Below are positions 43,459-54,074 of a stretch of DNA of 64,000 bases, in pieces (position 1 is the first letter of the stretch; every line of letters starts with the position of its first letter). Under the pieces are notes generated by a model. That model saw only the letters and a list, made by a program, of their open reading frames with translations, did no database searches and was not told where the DNA came from. The position numbers and the translations under genes were made by a program. The DNA is from Thiosulfatihalobacter marinus (lineage in GTDB: Bacteria; Pseudomonadota; Alphaproteobacteria; Rhodobacterales; Rhodobacteraceae): contig NZ_JAECRZ010000010.1 in NCBI RefSeq assembly GCF_016019955.1, positions 1 to 64,000 of the forward strand. The letters are read 5' to 3'.

Positions 43459-45504
43459 TCACTCCATCCAGAACCGCACCCGGTCCGACTGTCCGGTCGC
43501 GTCGATCACCGTGACAACCGACGCTCCGGCGCCGATCCCCGGCAGGTGGACCTCCTGACGGCGTATGCCGGTGGCCACCGGCGCGCCGTTGGCCAGCACG
43601 GTAAACGGGCGGGTGCCGTTGCGCAGCTTGATCGTCAGCCCCGCACCACGATCCGCCAGCCGCGCGCCGTCGGGCGGAAAACTGACCGTCAGCGCATCCG
43701 GCGCGGCGACAAACACGCCATTGCGCCCCCGAAACTGCCGCAGCGGCGCGGGCAAGAGCGCGTTGCTGCTCAGGATGGTTTCCGGCGGCGGCGGGCCCAG
43801 CGGCGTCAACTCGGGTGTGAGGCGCTGGAACATGTCAAACAACACCGGCGCGGCCACCCCGGCGCCAAAGGCACCGGGCACCGGCGTGCCGTCGGGCCGC
43901 CCGATCCACACACCGGCCACATATTTTCCGTCAAACCCGATGGCCCAGCTGTCGCGATACCCATAGCTGGTGCCGGTCTTGTAGGCCAACCGGGTCTGCG
44001 CCGCCCCCGGTGGCGGCGCGATCCCCGACAGGATATGGCCCAACTGCCATGCCGCGGACCGGCTGATCACCCGTGGCCCGGCCGTGCCATTCTCGCCCAG
44101 CCGCCAGCTTAGCGGCTGCGCGATACCGCCCCGCGCCAGCATGCCATATAGCTGCACCAGTTCTTCCAGCGTGACACCCACACCGCCCAGCGAAATCGCC
44201 AGACCCGGCGCACCGCCGGGCAGTTGCGGATCGGTGCCCGCCTTTTTCAACGCCGCCATCAGATTGGCCGGGCCGATCTCGTCGGTCAGCATCACCACCG
44301 GGATATTCAGCGACTGGCGCAGCGCCTCGGCCACGCTCAGCTCGCCCCGGAACGTGCCGTCGAAATTGCGCGGCGCATAGCTGGCGAACCGTACCGGCGC
44401 ATCATTGATACGGGTTTCGGGATGCACCAGCCCCCGATCGAAGGCCAGCCCGTATACCAGCGGTTTCAGCGTCGATCCCGGCGAGCGGCGCGCGCGGGTC
44501 ATGTCCACAAAACCACTGCGCAGATCGCCGCCGCCATAGCCCGCCGATCCGACCGATGCGAGGATTTCGCCGGTGGTGTGATCGGCCACCACCATGGCAA
44601 TCGAAAGCCGCTCGCCCAGACCGAACAACGCCTGTCCGGCCAGCGCCTCAAGCGATTTCTGCAATGCCCCGTCAAGGCTCAGCCAGTGGCGACGCGTATC
44701 GGGCTGCGCGGCCACGGCCCGGTCGGCCAGATGTGCCGCCAGTGTCGGAAAGCCATACCGGACCGCCGGCACCGGCTCGGTTTTGGCGGCGCGCCGGGCC
44801 TCGGCGCTCAGTACGCCGGCCGTCACGGCCCGGTCCAGCACCCGGTCCCGCGCCGCCGTGGCCGCTGCGCGATTGCGGTCCGGGCGGCGCGCGTTCGGGC
44901 TTTGCGGCAGGGCCACCAACAAGGCCGCCTGCGCCGGGGTCAGCCGCGCCGGTTCCTTGCGAAACCACGCCAGCGAGGCCGCGCGGATGCCTTCCAGATT
45001 GCCGCCAAACGGCGCGTGGGTCAGGTACAGCGCCAGGATCTGGTTCTTGCTCAGCTGCCGTTCCAGCGCCAGCGCCACCCGCATCTGCCGCAGCTTGCCC
45101 GCCCAGCGCCCGGTGCTGCCATCCTCCAGCAGCCGCGCCACCTGCATGGTCAGGGTCGATCCCCCCGACACGACCCGCCCCTGCATCAGCGCCTGCCACC
45201 CGGCCCGCAGCAGGGCGCGCGGGTCCACCCCGGCATGATCCGCAAAGCGCCGGTCCTCATAGGCCAGCAGCAGGTCCAGATAGGTGGCGTCCACCTGCTC
45301 GGGCGCCGCGCCCAACCGCCAGATGCCGCCCGCCACGGTATAGGCGCGCAACAGATCGCCATTGCGGTCGCGCACCTCTGTCGATGTGTCGGCCAGCAGG
45401 GGCGGCAGGCTGGTCGCGTCCACCCAGGCGTCGAACCCATCCCGCAGCCCCGCCCCGATCAGAAGCAGACCCACCAGCACAAAGGGCGCGAACCGGCGCA
45501 TCAC
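43459..45504 (-). CDS. pbpC: Penicillin-binding protein 1C (bifunctional)
   Basis: The 681-residue class A PBP has an N-terminal anchor (RRFAPFVLVGLLLIGAGL) and a GT51 glycosyltransferase domain (LAYEDRRFADHAGVDPRALL, with its catalytic glutamate). The transpeptidase domain has the SxxK motif in RSPGSTLKPLVYGLAF and the KTG motif in LAYKTGTSYGYRD. A C-terminal PBP1C-type domain begins near residue 600. It builds peptidoglycan in the periplasm. Its start overlaps the alpha-2-macroglobulin gene by four bases, the usual pairing for these two families. Confidence 0.95.
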   Translation of the reverse strand: MMRRFAPFVLVGLLLIGAGLRDGFDAWVDATSLPPLLADTSTEVRDRNGDLLRAYTVAGGIWRLGAAPEQVDATYLDLLLAYEDRRFADHAGVDPRALLRAGWQALMQGRVVSGGSTLTMQVARLLEDGSTGRWAGKLRQMRVALALERQLSKNQILALYLTHAPFGGNLEGIRAASLAWFRKEPARLTPAQAALLVALPQSPNARRPDRNRAAATAARDRVLDRAVTAGVLSAEARRAAKTEPVPAVRYGFPTLAAHLADRAVAAQPDTRRHWLSLDGALQKSLEALAGQALFGLGERLSIAMVVADHTTGEILASVGSAGYGGGDLRSGFVDMTRARRSPGSTLKPLVYGLAFDRGLVHPETRINDAPVRFASYAPRNFDGTFRGELSVAEALRQSLNIPVVMLTDEIGPANLMAALKKAGTDPQLPGGAPGLAISLGGVGVTLEELVQLYGMLARGGIAQPLSWRLGENGTAGPRVISRSAAWQLGHILSGIAPPPGAAQTRLAYKTGTSYGYRDSWAIGFDGKYVAGVWIGRPDGTPVPGAFGAGVAAPVLFDMFQRLTPELTPLGPPPPETILSSNALLPAPLRQFRGRNGVFVAAPDALTVSFPPDGARLADRGAGLTIKLRNGTRPFTVLANGAPVATGIRRQEVHLPGIGAGASVVTVIDATGQSDRVRFWME

Positions 45505-48500
45505 TCGGCGACGATCAGCTGCCCGGCGGCGGTGCGTGCACGATACTGCGGGCGGTACATGTCCTCGACCACGGCCGCCGGATGGTGATAGCTGCCCGGC
45601 GTGACCGCACGCACGATATAGGCCAGCCGGAACGGCGCGTCCGAGCGCCAGTCGACCGCCGCAAGGAACCGGTCCGAGCGGAATTCGCTGTGCTCGGCGC
45701 TGACCGGATCAAGCCAGTCCAGCGCGGCCACATCGCCGCTGGCCAACAGGTTGGGATTGTCGATCTCGAACCCGGCGGGCAGCGGATCATTCACCATCAG
45801 CCGCGCGCCCCCCTGCTCGAACGGGTCCACTGTAAGCACCACGACAAACCGGTCGCCCGACCGGATCGTATCGGGGTTCATCGGCTGGCCATCCGTGGTG
45901 AAATACTGCCGCGTCAGATCATAGCCATAGCCGCCCTTTTCCACCTTGTAGGCCGGCACGCCGATCGTGGTCAGGGTCACGTCCGTGGGCCGGCTTCCGG
46001 TATTGCTCAGCACCATGGGCGCGCCCGGCATGTCCTGCTCCAGCCTGCGCAGCAGCGGCCCGTTGACCGGCACGCCATCCAGCGACAGATCGGTCAGATC
46101 GTCATCGTCGATCAGGGCATGCGCCGCCATCAGCGACCACACGCTTTCCTGTGTCGACAGGCTCTGCCCCGGTGCCGAAATCCGCTGTGCCAGCGCCGCG
46201 CGGTCAAGGGCCGTGCTCCCGGCTTCCACGGCCAGCGTCAGCACACCCGCCGCGTCCCGCAGCCGCGTGCCATAATCGGCGCGCCAGTATTGCGACCGCG
46301 TCGCGTCCCAGCCGTCCTCGATCTGCGCCGCCGCCTTCCGAAACATGGCATCCGCCCGTGTCTGATCGCCGTAAAACGCCAGCGCCGCGCCCAGCTGCGC
46401 CGCCGCCAGCGGCGTGGCAAAGGCATCGGCCTTTACATCGGCATAATAGCGCAGGTCGCCCATCGCCGCCGCGCCTTCCCGCGCCAACACCAGCAGGGCA
46501 TAGGCAATGTCTTCGCCCCCCTTGTCGAAATCGGGCGCATAGTTGATCCGGTTGCGCAGGTTGTCCATTGCCTGGCGGAACGCCAGGTCGGGCACGTCAT
46601 AGCCCTTGGCCCGCGCCCGCGACAGGAAATCGCTGACATAGGCGTCCAGCCAGAAATCGCCACTGCCCACCCGCCACAGACCAAAGGCACCATTGCCCGC
46701 CTGCCGCGTCAGCACCCGCCGGATCGCCTCGTCGATCCGTGCCTGCACCCTGTCCCGGCTGGCCAGCCCCAGCGCGCTTGTCACGGTATCGAAATACAAC
46801 AGCGGCAGGGCGCGCGATGTCACCTGTTCGGTGCAGCCATAAGGATAGCGGTCCAGCGCCTGCAACAGCCCCGGCGCGTCAAACCGCGCCAGAGCACCGG
46901 ACGAGATCACCGCCGATCCCGTGCCTTGCCGCAGATTGGCGAACATGTCGTCATTCAGCGTCAGGCTGTCCCCGGCGGCCAGATCGATCCGCTGGGTGGT
47001 GCTGATCTCGGGGTCATTCGCCCGCACCGGCAATGTCAGCGACTTCAAAAGCTGCCTGCCATCCGGCGTGGTCAACGCCACCCGCAATTCGTACTCACCC
47101 ACATCGCCCGCCGTCACCGGGATCGACAAACGCTCTGTGCCGTTCTCGGCCAGCGTGATGCCCGACGGCACCGCCCCTGCGGCCAGCGTCACGCCCGGTG
47201 CGCTGACATCCAGCCCCATCCGGCCCGCCGGCCCTTCGGCATGGACAATCTCCAACAACAACCGGCTCTGGTCCCCCGGGGCCAGAAAGCGCGGCAGGCT
47301 CGCTGTCACCACCACCGGATCACGCACCAGCACCTCGGCCTCGGCCTGTCCGACCGCGGTCGCACTCCAGGCCACCGCCATCAGCCGCACCGCCCCGTTG
47401 AACTGCGGCAGATCGAACCGGATCCGCGCGGTCCCGTCCGCCCCGATTTCCACCGGCCCGCTGAAATAGGCCACCAGTTCCTCGGTCGGGGGGGGCGAGT
47501 TGAACCGCCCCTGCGCGCTGGCATCGCCACCCGACCGGAGCGCCCCCATCGCGCCATTCATTCCGTCAATCAGGCGGCCATAGATGTCACGAATTTCCAT
47601 GCCCAGCCGCCGCTGGCCAAAATAATGTCCCGCCGGATCGGGGCTAGGGAATGCGGTCAGGTTCAGGATACCCACATCGACCGCCGCCAGCGTGACAAAG
47701 GCGGTCTCGCCCCGCGCCACCCCATCCACTTTCACCGCCACGTCCAAAGGTCCGCGCGGCGCGATCTTTTCAGGGGCCTGCAATGCCACCTGCAACTGCT
47801 TCGTGCCCGGATCGATCGGCGCATAGCTCAGCCCCAGCGCGCGCGACGGGTTCTGCCCAGCGGGCAGATCCGCCGGGCGGATCACCGACGCGCTGACATA
47901 CGCCCCCGCGCCCCATTCATCCGTCACATCCAGCGGGATCAGGTTTTCCCCTTCCTGCACCTGGACCGCCCGCATCGCGATCAGCCGGTTGGACATGACC
48001 GTCACCAAAGCCGTGCCCGCAAACCGCGGCACCACGCGCAAGATCGCCGTATCTCCGCTGCGATAGCCGGGCTTGTCCAGCGACAGGTCCAGCGTGTCGG
48101 GCGTGTCCGACGCATCCGCCGGGGCATACCACCCGGCCTGGAATGCGCGCGAGCTGGCCACGTAATCGCCGCCGATCTGTTCCACCACGATCTCGTAGCG
48201 CCCCCAGTCCACCGGGGCGCTGATCTCGACGGGCTGTCCTGTCGCGGCCACTTCGCCCCCCGCAACGCGGGTGCGGGTTGTTGTCGGCTCCCATTCCCAG
48301 TTGCCGTAAAGCTGGTACCATTGATAGGTCGTGCGCACGCGGTTCACACTCCAACGAAGCCGCATCGGCTGCTGGCTCAGATCCGCGCCCAGCGCGACCA
48401 CCTGGAAACGCGCCTCGGCACCTTCGGGCACAACGTCGTCGCCAAAGGCGCTCTTGATCCCGATCATCGGGCCGTTGGGTGCCACCGGATGCACGATCTG

Positions 48501-50936
48501 CCGCTCGACCGGCCGGCCAGAGCCCTCCATCACCCGAACCGTGACCGCTGCTTCCAGCGGCTGACCGGTTGCCTCGACCTCGGGCAGGACCAGCGCCACC
48601 TCGGCGCGCCCGTCCGCGCCGGTTTCGTCACCGCCGAAATATTCGGTCCGACGGTCGAACCGCGCGTCGTGACGGCCAAAGCCGTAACCCTCGAAACCGG
48701 CCACCGCGCTGCGCGCGCGCAAAGTCAGATTGCCATCGATCGTCAGCCCCGCGCCCGGTGCGCCAAACAGATAGCGCGCCGCGATCCGCAAGGGGGCCGG
48801 GTTTTCCATGTCCAGCGGCGCCTCGGGCAGGCTCAGGTCAAAATCGATCCGTTCGGGCAGGAAATCCTCGATCAGCACCTTGGCGGTGGCCAGCGGCGGC
48901 GCATCCAGATCGGACTTGAACGCAATGCGCCACGCGCCGCGCGGCACCGTCGCCCCGGTGGGCAGCGCAAACACATGCCCGCCCGCCGCGTCCGCCGTGG
49001 ACACCTGGCGCGAATATTCCACCCCGTCCGGGCGCGTCAGGATCGCCGTCACCGGCAGGCCTGCAATGGCCTGCGCCACATCGCCCCGCGCCAGCGCCGT
49101 GACGTAGATGGTTTCTCCCGCGCGATAGGCCCCGCGATCCGTGGTCACAAACAGATCCACCGGCGGCGCCGGGGGCCGCCCCTCGACCCCGCGATCCGAC
49201 AGGTCAAAGGCCGGATCGGTCAGCGACAGGAACGAAAAATCCTCGCCATCCTGCAACAGGATCAGCGCCGGGGCCGCGCCCTCGGTGCCACGGGTCAGCC
49301 CCGCCCCGAACAGCGCGTATCCGCGCGCGTCTGTGGTGGCCGTGCCCAGCACCCGGTTGGCCCGCGACAACAGCGTGACCACGGCGCCTTCGCGCGCTTC
49401 GGCCTGCATCAGGCCGCGCACGAACACATGCAGCCCGTCGATGCCCGACAGTGTTGTTACCCCCAGATCGGACAGCACAAACCACTGTGTCGTGGATGTC
49501 TCGTCATAGGGTTCGGCCCCCGGAATATCCGCCGTCAGCGCATAAACTCCGGGCGGCTGATCCGCGACCGCCTCGCCGATCGGCAGGCGGGTCGTCATCG
49601 TGCGGTTCAGCGTATTCTGCACCTGGCCGGTGCCTTGCCACACGGTTTCCGCCACATCGCGGCTGAAATCCTCGATCTGCCAATAGCTCAGAGGCTTGCC
49701 GAAATAGCTGTCCTGAATGGCGCGCAGCAGGTTGCGGTCGCTGACCCGTTGCAGGGTCAGTTGCACCGTATCCAGGTTAACGGTCTCGATCGGCAGTCCC
49801 GCGTCGGCGGTGCGCGGCAGAACATAGGCCCGCCCGGCAAAGCCCACCGACGGGCCGCGATCCCGCACATAGGCTGAGATCCCGATATCCCGGATCAGCT
49901 TTTCGCCGCTCGCCGCCGGCAGCCCCTCGCGGAACGTCAACCTGTAGCGCTCGCCATGTGTAACCCCGTCCACACAGATCGTCCGGTCACTGACCTGTAC
50001 CGCCAGCCGCTGATCGGGCAGTTTGACATAGGGCGCGTAATCCACCCCCGCCTTGACCAATGGCTCGTTGAACTCGGCACAGATGCGCGGTTGCTCGGCG
50101 TCGCTCTCCACCCTGTGTTCGGTGATGCGGAACCCGTATTTGCCAATCGCGCCTTCCAACATCGAAACAACATCGCCGCGCGGCTGGATCTTCTCGGCCA
50201 GCCGCAGCGCGCGCAGCATCAACGGCCCCTGATTGCGGGTTTCCAGCAAACCGGCCAATTGCACCAGCGTGCTCACCCGCGCCGGATCGTTGGGCGCGCG
50301 CAGATAGGCGTTGATCGTCGCCAGATAGGCGCGGTCGCGGAAATTGCGCGTTTCGCTGTCAGTCTTGCCCTCGGCGACAGAGTTCAGCCGCCCGTATTCC
50401 AGCCATTGATCGCTGGCATCGGTCTTGCTGACCGCGCCACCCGTCCAGCGCATCGCGCTGACCAGGTTGCCGTCGCGGGCGCGCTGGCGCGCCGTGTCGA
50501 TCATCCCGGCCACGTCCCAGGGACCGGCCGCGTGAATGCGCCCGATATTCGCCGCCAGGTCGCGCGCCCGGTTCAGATCGGAGACACTCAGAAACGCCAG
50601 GTCGCCCGCGCGGGCCGTGGCCAGCTTTTGCGCGCCCGGCGCGGCCCGGTACACCCTGGCGGAAATCGCGCCCTCATAGGGTTGCGTATCATTCACCGCG
50701 CTCTTGGGAAAACAGGCGTTAGAGCGCGAATTGAAGGTGAACGCCGCGCAATTGTCATCCGCCAGACAGGACTGCACACAGGCGTCATAGGTCGTATCGA
50801 ACATGCTTTGCAGATCGGCCCCGTAGAAATCCACGTCCCGGCTCACGACAATGCGCCGGTCAGGCACGTAGGATTGCTGGGCGGTTGCGGCCTGAACGAA
50901 AAACAGGCCCGTCAGGACCAGGACAAACCAACGCAT
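45501..50936 (-). CDS. Bacterial alpha-2-macroglobulin-like protein with thioester motif
   Basis: The 1811-residue envelope protein is a broad-spectrum protease trap that protects cells from host or competitor proteases and is thought to work with PBP1C. A signal peptide (MRWFVLVLTGLFFVQAATA) and an N-terminal PAN/Apple-like region (CVQSCLADDNCAAFTFNSRS) precede many macroglobulin domains. The thioester C-x-E-Q lies in YPYGCTEQV, with the codons at 46824-46835, so it is probably active. The ATG at 50936 has GGGAG upstream. The frame extending to 51032 overlaps the divergent promoter. No lipobox cysteine is seen after the signal. Confidence 0.93.
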   Translation of the reverse strand: MRWFVLVLTGLFFVQAATAQQSYVPDRRIVVSRDVDFYGADLQSMFDTTYDACVQSCLADDNCAAFTFNSRSNACFPKSAVNDTQPYEGAISARVYRAAPGAQKLATARAGDLAFLSVSDLNRARDLAANIGRIHAAGPWDVAGMIDTARQRARDGNLVSAMRWTGGAVSKTDASDQWLEYGRLNSVAEGKTDSETRNFRDRAYLATINAYLRAPNDPARVSTLVQLAGLLETRNQGPLMLRALRLAEKIQPRGDVVSMLEGAIGKYGFRITEHRVESDAEQPRICAEFNEPLVKAGVDYAPYVKLPDQRLAVQVSDRTICVDGVTHGERYRLTFREGLPAASGEKLIRDIGISAYVRDRGPSVGFAGRAYVLPRTADAGLPIETVNLDTVQLTLQRVSDRNLLRAIQDSYFGKPLSYWQIEDFSRDVAETVWQGTGQVQNTLNRTMTTRLPIGEAVADQPPGVYALTADIPGAEPYDETSTTQWFVLSDLGVTTLSGIDGLHVFVRGLMQAEAREGAVVTLLSRANRVLGTATTDARGYALFGAGLTRGTEGAAPALILLQDGEDFSFLSLTDPAFDLSDRGVEGRPPAPPVDLFVTTDRGAYRAGETIYVTALARGDVAQAIAGLPVTAILTRPDGVEYSRQVSTADAAGGHVFALPTGATVPRGAWRIAFKSDLDAPPLATAKVLIEDFLPERIDFDLSLPEAPLDMENPAPLRIAARYLFGAPGAGLTIDGNLTLRARSAVAGFEGYGFGRHDARFDRRTEYFGGDETGADGRAEVALVLPEVEATGQPLEAAVTVRVMEGSGRPVERQIVHPVAPNGPMIGIKSAFGDDVVPEGAEARFQVVALGADLSQQPMRLRWSVNRVRTTYQWYQLYGNWEWEPTTTRTRVAGGEVAATGQPVEISAPVDWGRYEIVVEQIGGDYVASSRAFQAGWYAPADASDTPDTLDLSLDKPGYRSGDTAILRVVPRFAGTALVTVMSNRLIAMRAVQVQEGENLIPLDVTDEWGAGAYVSASVIRPADLPAGQNPSRALGLSYAPIDPGTKQLQVALQAPEKIAPRGPLDVAVKVDGVARGETAFVTLAAVDVGILNLTAFPSPDPAGHYFGQRRLGMEIRDIYGRLIDGMNGAMGALRSGGDASAQGRFNSPPPTEELVAYFSGPVEIGADGTARIRFDLPQFNGAVRLMAVAWSATAVGQAEAEVLVRDPVVVTASLPRFLAPGDQSRLLLEIVHAEGPAGRMGLDVSAPGVTLAAGAVPSGITLAENGTERLSIPVTAGDVGEYELRVALTTPDGRQLLKSLTLPVRANDPEISTTQRIDLAAGDSLTLNDDMFANLRQGTGSAVISSGALARFDAPGLLQALDRYPYGCTEQVTSRALPLLYFDTVTSALGLASRDRVQARIDEAIRRVLTRQAGNGAFGLWRVGSGDFWLDAYVSDFLSRARAKGYDVPDLAFRQAMDNLRNRINYAPDFDKGGEDIAYALLVLAREGAAAMGDLRYYADVKADAFATPLAAAQLGAALAFYGDQTRADAMFRKAAAQIEDGWDATRSQYWRADYGTRLRDAAGVLTLAVEAGSTALDRAALAQRISAPGQSLSTQESVWSLMAAHALIDDDDLTDLSLDGVPVNGPLLRRLEQDMPGAPMVLSNTGSRPTDVTLTTIGVPAYKVEKGGYGYDLTRQYFTTDGQPMNPDTIRSGDRFVVVLTVDPFEQGGARLMVNDPLPAGFEIDNPNLLASGDVAALDWLDPVSAEHSEFRSDRFLAAVDWRSDAPFRLAYIVRAVTPGSYHHPAAVVEDMYRPQYRARTAAGQLIVAE

Positions 50937-51084
50937 CTCTATCTCCCCGTCATTCAATGCCTGCATCGTGCCACGCGCCTTCACGATGACGCAACGATCA
51001 AATGCCGTGGCCGGGTTTAAGCGGATGTTCACCCGCTATGCGCACTCTGCCCGTCAACGATCTGATGATTCCGGGAATCGGGTG

Positions 51085-53286
51085 ATGTCGCTTGCTCAGA
51101 AACTGGCCGATGAACGCAGGGCGCGCCTGGCGGCCGAACGGCTGTTGGAGCTGAAGCAGGCCGAGCTGTTCTCTGCCAACCGCAAACTGGGCAAACACGC
51201 CGCCGAACTGTCGAACGAAATTGTCGAGACGCGGGCCGGCCTGGCCAATGTCATCAGCGAAAACCAGAAAGTGAAATCCGATCTTCAGGTCGCCAACCAG
51301 AAGATCGAGATCGCCGAACGGCGGCTGTGGCTTTCCATCGCCTCGATCCGCGACGGGTTTGCCTTTTTCGATGTCGAAGGCCGCATGATCGCCGCCAATC
51401 CCTCCTACCTGGCCGTGTTCGACGGTCTGGAGGATCTGAAACCCGGCATCACCTATGCCGAGATCCTGCAAATCATCACCGAAGAGGGAATATTCAACAT
51501 CGGCGACACGCCCGCGGCGGACTGGCGGCAACGGATGCTGACACGCTGGCAGCAACCCACACCCGAACCGGTGGTGCTGCGCCTGTGGAACGGCGAATAC
51601 ATCAAGATGATCGATCAGCGCGGCCATGGCGGCGACATCGTCAGCCTGGCATTGAACATCACCGATACCGTCCGCTATGAGGCGCAGCTGAAAAGCGAAC
51701 AGCAAAAGGCCGAGGCCGCCAGCCGCTCGAAATCCGCCTTCCTGGCCAACATGAGCCACGAAATCCGCACGCCGATGAACGGCGTCGTCGGCATGGCCGA
51801 TCTGTTGATGGACACCACCCTGTCCGAGGAACAGCGCCTGTTTGTCTCGACCATCAAGAACTCGGGCGAGGCGCTTCTGGTGATCATCAACGACGTGCTG
51901 GATTATTCCAAGATCGAGGCCGACAAGCTGGAACTGCGCCCCGAACCCTTCGATCTGGAACGCTGCATTCACGAGGTCATGACCCTGCTTCAGCTCTCCG
52001 CCCGCCAGAAAGGGGTAGAGATGATCGTGGACTACGATCTGTTCCTGCCCACCCTGTTTGTCGGCGATCCGGGGCGGATGCGCCAGGTGCTGACCAACCT
52101 TGTCGGCAACGCGGTCAAATTCACTTCCCAGGGCCACGTTCTGGTGCGGGTTGTCGGGGTCGTACGCAAAGGCGGCGCCGAGGCCGAACTGCACGTCACC
52201 GTGCAGGATACCGGCATCGGCATCCCCGCCGACAAGGTCGATCACATCTTTGGCGAGTTCAACCAGGTCGACGAGGCGCGCAACCGCCAGTTCGAAGGCA
52301 CCGGGCTGGGCCTGGCAATCACCCGCCGACTGATCGATCTGATGTCGGGTGAAATCTGGGTCGACTCGACCGAGGGTGAGGGATCAAGTTTTGGGTTCCG
52401 CCTGACCCTGCCAATTGATGAAAACTGTGACAGCCTGCCCACGCCGCTGCCGCCGGGTGTCCGCCACGTGCTGATCGCGGATGAGGTCGAGATCAACGGT
52501 CAGCTCCTGCGGCGCCAGCTGGAACAGATGGGCGCGCGCGTCACCCTGTCCAGCGATGCCGAACGGGTTGCGGCACAGGCTGCCAGTGTCGATCTTGTCC
52601 TGCTGGACCGGAACCTGTCCGACGGTGGCGCGCTGGAACTGGTGGACACGCTGCGCACCCGCGCCATCGACGTACCGGTGATCGTGCTGGGCGCCGATAT
52701 TGCCGACATCTCCGCCGATCCGCGCAGCAAGCTGACACAGGGCATTCTGGCCAAGCCGATTTCGCGCGGCGATCTGTTTGCCCGCATCGCCCAATCGGTC
52801 GAGGATGGCCCGCAAACCGGCGACACCGCGCCGCCGCCCCCCAGCGGCGTTCCGTCCCGCGCCATGCGCCTGCTGGCTGCCGAGGATAACAAGACCAATC
52901 GCCTGGTTCTTGGCAAGCTGCTGAAATCCCTGGATATCGAGATCGAATTCGCCACCAACGGGCTGGAGGCGGTAGACCTGTTCCAAAGCTTCCGTCCCGA
53001 CATGATCTTCATGGACATTTCCATGCCCAGGATGGACGGCAAAGAGGCCACCGCCCGCATTCGCGAGATCGAGTCATCCGGCCAGGGCCACACCCCGATC
53101 GTTGCCCTCACCGCCCATGCGGTGGAGGGCGACAAAGAGGGGATTCTGGCCTCGGGGCTGGATCACTACCTGACCAAACCGCTGCGCAAACCGGCCATTT
53201 TCGACATGATCGCGCAGCACCGCCCGCCCGAGGCACGCGATCCTTTTCCGCGCGAAGCGCAGATGCCGGATCAGGCGTCTGGATAA
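51085..53286 (+). CDS. Hybrid sensor histidine kinase with two receiver domains
   Basis: The 733-residue cytoplasmic kinase begins with a long coiled coil (residues 1-80), followed by a PAS-like domain (about 82-197). HisKA has H225 in [16 protein letters not shown], and the ATPase domain has [11 protein letters not shown] and GTGLGLAIT. Receiver 1 (about 470-585) has a partly altered acidic pocket (IADEVEIN, but LLDRNL keeps the aspartate). Receiver 2 (about 610-730, [30 protein letters not shown]) is typical. The start at 51085 leaves room for a divergent promoter. An in-frame ATG at 50986 is less likely. Confidence 0.88.
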   Translation: MSLAQKLADERRARLAAERLLELKQAELFSANRKLGKHAAELSNEIVETRAGLANVISENQKVKSDLQVANQKIEIAERRLWLSIASIRDGFAFFDVEGRMIAANPSYLAVFDGLEDLKPGITYAEILQIITEEGIFNIGDTPAADWRQRMLTRWQQPTPEPVVLRLWNGEYIKMIDQRGHGGDIVSLALNITDTVRYEAQLKSEQQKAEAASRSKSAFLANMSHEIRTPMNGVVGMADLLMDTTLSEEQRLFVSTIKNSGEALLVIINDVLDYSKIEADKLELRPEPFDLERCIHEVMTLLQLSARQKGVEMIVDYDLFLPTLFVGDPGRMRQVLTNLVGNAVKFTSQGHVLVRVVGVVRKGGAEAELHVTVQDTGIGIPADKVDHIFGEFNQVDEARNRQFEGTGLGLAITRRLIDLMSGEIWVDSTEGEGSSFGFRLTLPIDENCDSLPTPLPPGVRHVLIADEVEINGQLLRRQLEQMGARVTLSSDAERVAAQAASVDLVLLDRNLSDGGALELVDTLRTRAIDVPVIVLGADIADISADPRSKLTQGILAKPISRGDLFARIAQSVEDGPQTGDTAPPPPSGVPSRAMRLLAAEDNKTNRLVLGKLLKSLDIEIEFATNGLEAVDLFQSFRPDMIFMDISMPRMDGKEATARIREIESSGQGHTPIVALTAHAVEGDKEGILASGLDHYLTKPLRKPAIFDMIAQHRPPEARDPFPREAQMPDQASG

Positions 53287-54044
53287 TCCCGCAGGAACAC
53301 CCAGCGGTCGCCGTCGGACAGGTCCGCGCGATAGCCATAGCCGCCCAGATCGAAATCCTTGATCCCCTCGGGATCTGTCAGGCGGCGCTGGATCACGAAC
53401 CGCGCCATGGCGCCGCGCGCCTTCTTGGCGAAAAACGATACGATCTTCGCCTTGCCGCCGCGTTCTTCCATGAACACCGGGGTGATCACCCGCAGCTTCA
53501 GCGCCGTCAGGTCCACCGCGCCGAAATATTCCTGGCTGGCACAGTTGATCAGCGTTTCGGTGCCCAGCGCCCCGGCCTGGTGCCGCAGCGCCCTGGCGGG
53601 CGCGTCGCGCCAATAGTCATACAGGGTCTTGCCACGCCGGGTTTTCAGGCGGCTACCCATTTCCAGCCGATAGGGCTGAATCGCGTCCATCGGGCGCAGC
53701 ACCCCATACAGGCCCGACAGGATGCGCAAATGATCCTGCGCCCAGAGCATTTCCTCGGGGTCCAGGCTTCCGGCATCCAGCCCGATATAGGTGTCGCCGG
53801 CAAAGGCATGGACCGCGGGCCGGGTGGCATGGGCGTCCGGCGCCGCCTCGAACGCCCTGAACCGGTCGCGGCTCAGCCGCGCCAGATCCGGGCTCAGGTC
53901 CATCAGCTTGCGCAGATCGCCCAGGGTCAGGTTGCGCGCCGTCCGGGCCAGCCGCACGGCGTCTTCCTGGAAATCCGGCGCCGTCATCTGGCCGGGCACG
54001 TGGTTCCAGTTCAGGCGTTTGGCCGGGGATACGACGATCAGCAT
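53271..54044 (-). CDS. yaaA: YaaA, peroxide-stress DUF328 protein
   Basis: The 257-residue protein begins with the invariant MLIVVSPAKRLNW and matches the YaaA family. In E. coli this family lowers intracellular free iron and limits DNA damage during peroxide stress. Basic, DNA-binding-like features include IVSFFAKKARGAMARFVI near the C-terminus. GGAGAG precedes the ATG. Its 3' end overlaps the convergent kinase gene by 16 bases, and recQ lies 30 bases upstream on the same strand, so both may be co-transcribed. Confidence 0.95.
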   Translation of the reverse strand: MLIVVSPAKRLNWNHVPGQMTAPDFQEDAVRLARTARNLTLGDLRKLMDLSPDLARLSRDRFRAFEAAPDAHATRPAVHAFAGDTYIGLDAGSLDPEEMLWAQDHLRILSGLYGVLRPMDAIQPYRLEMGSRLKTRRGKTLYDYWRDAPARALRHQAGALGTETLINCASQEYFGAVDLTALKLRVITPVFMEERGGKAKIVSFFAKKARGAMARFVIQRRLTDPEGIKDFDLGGYGYRADLSDGDRWVFLRDYPDA

Positions 54045-54074
54045 GGCAACTCTCCGAATATGCGAAATGCAGTC

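Noticed and set aside
44556..49877. 1773-codon open frame on the plus strand opposite pbpC and the alpha-2-macroglobulin gene
   Set aside because: It is antisense to two well-supported genes. Its translation is rich in Arg, Pro, His and Gln with no domain, which is the usual effect of a high-GC third codon position.
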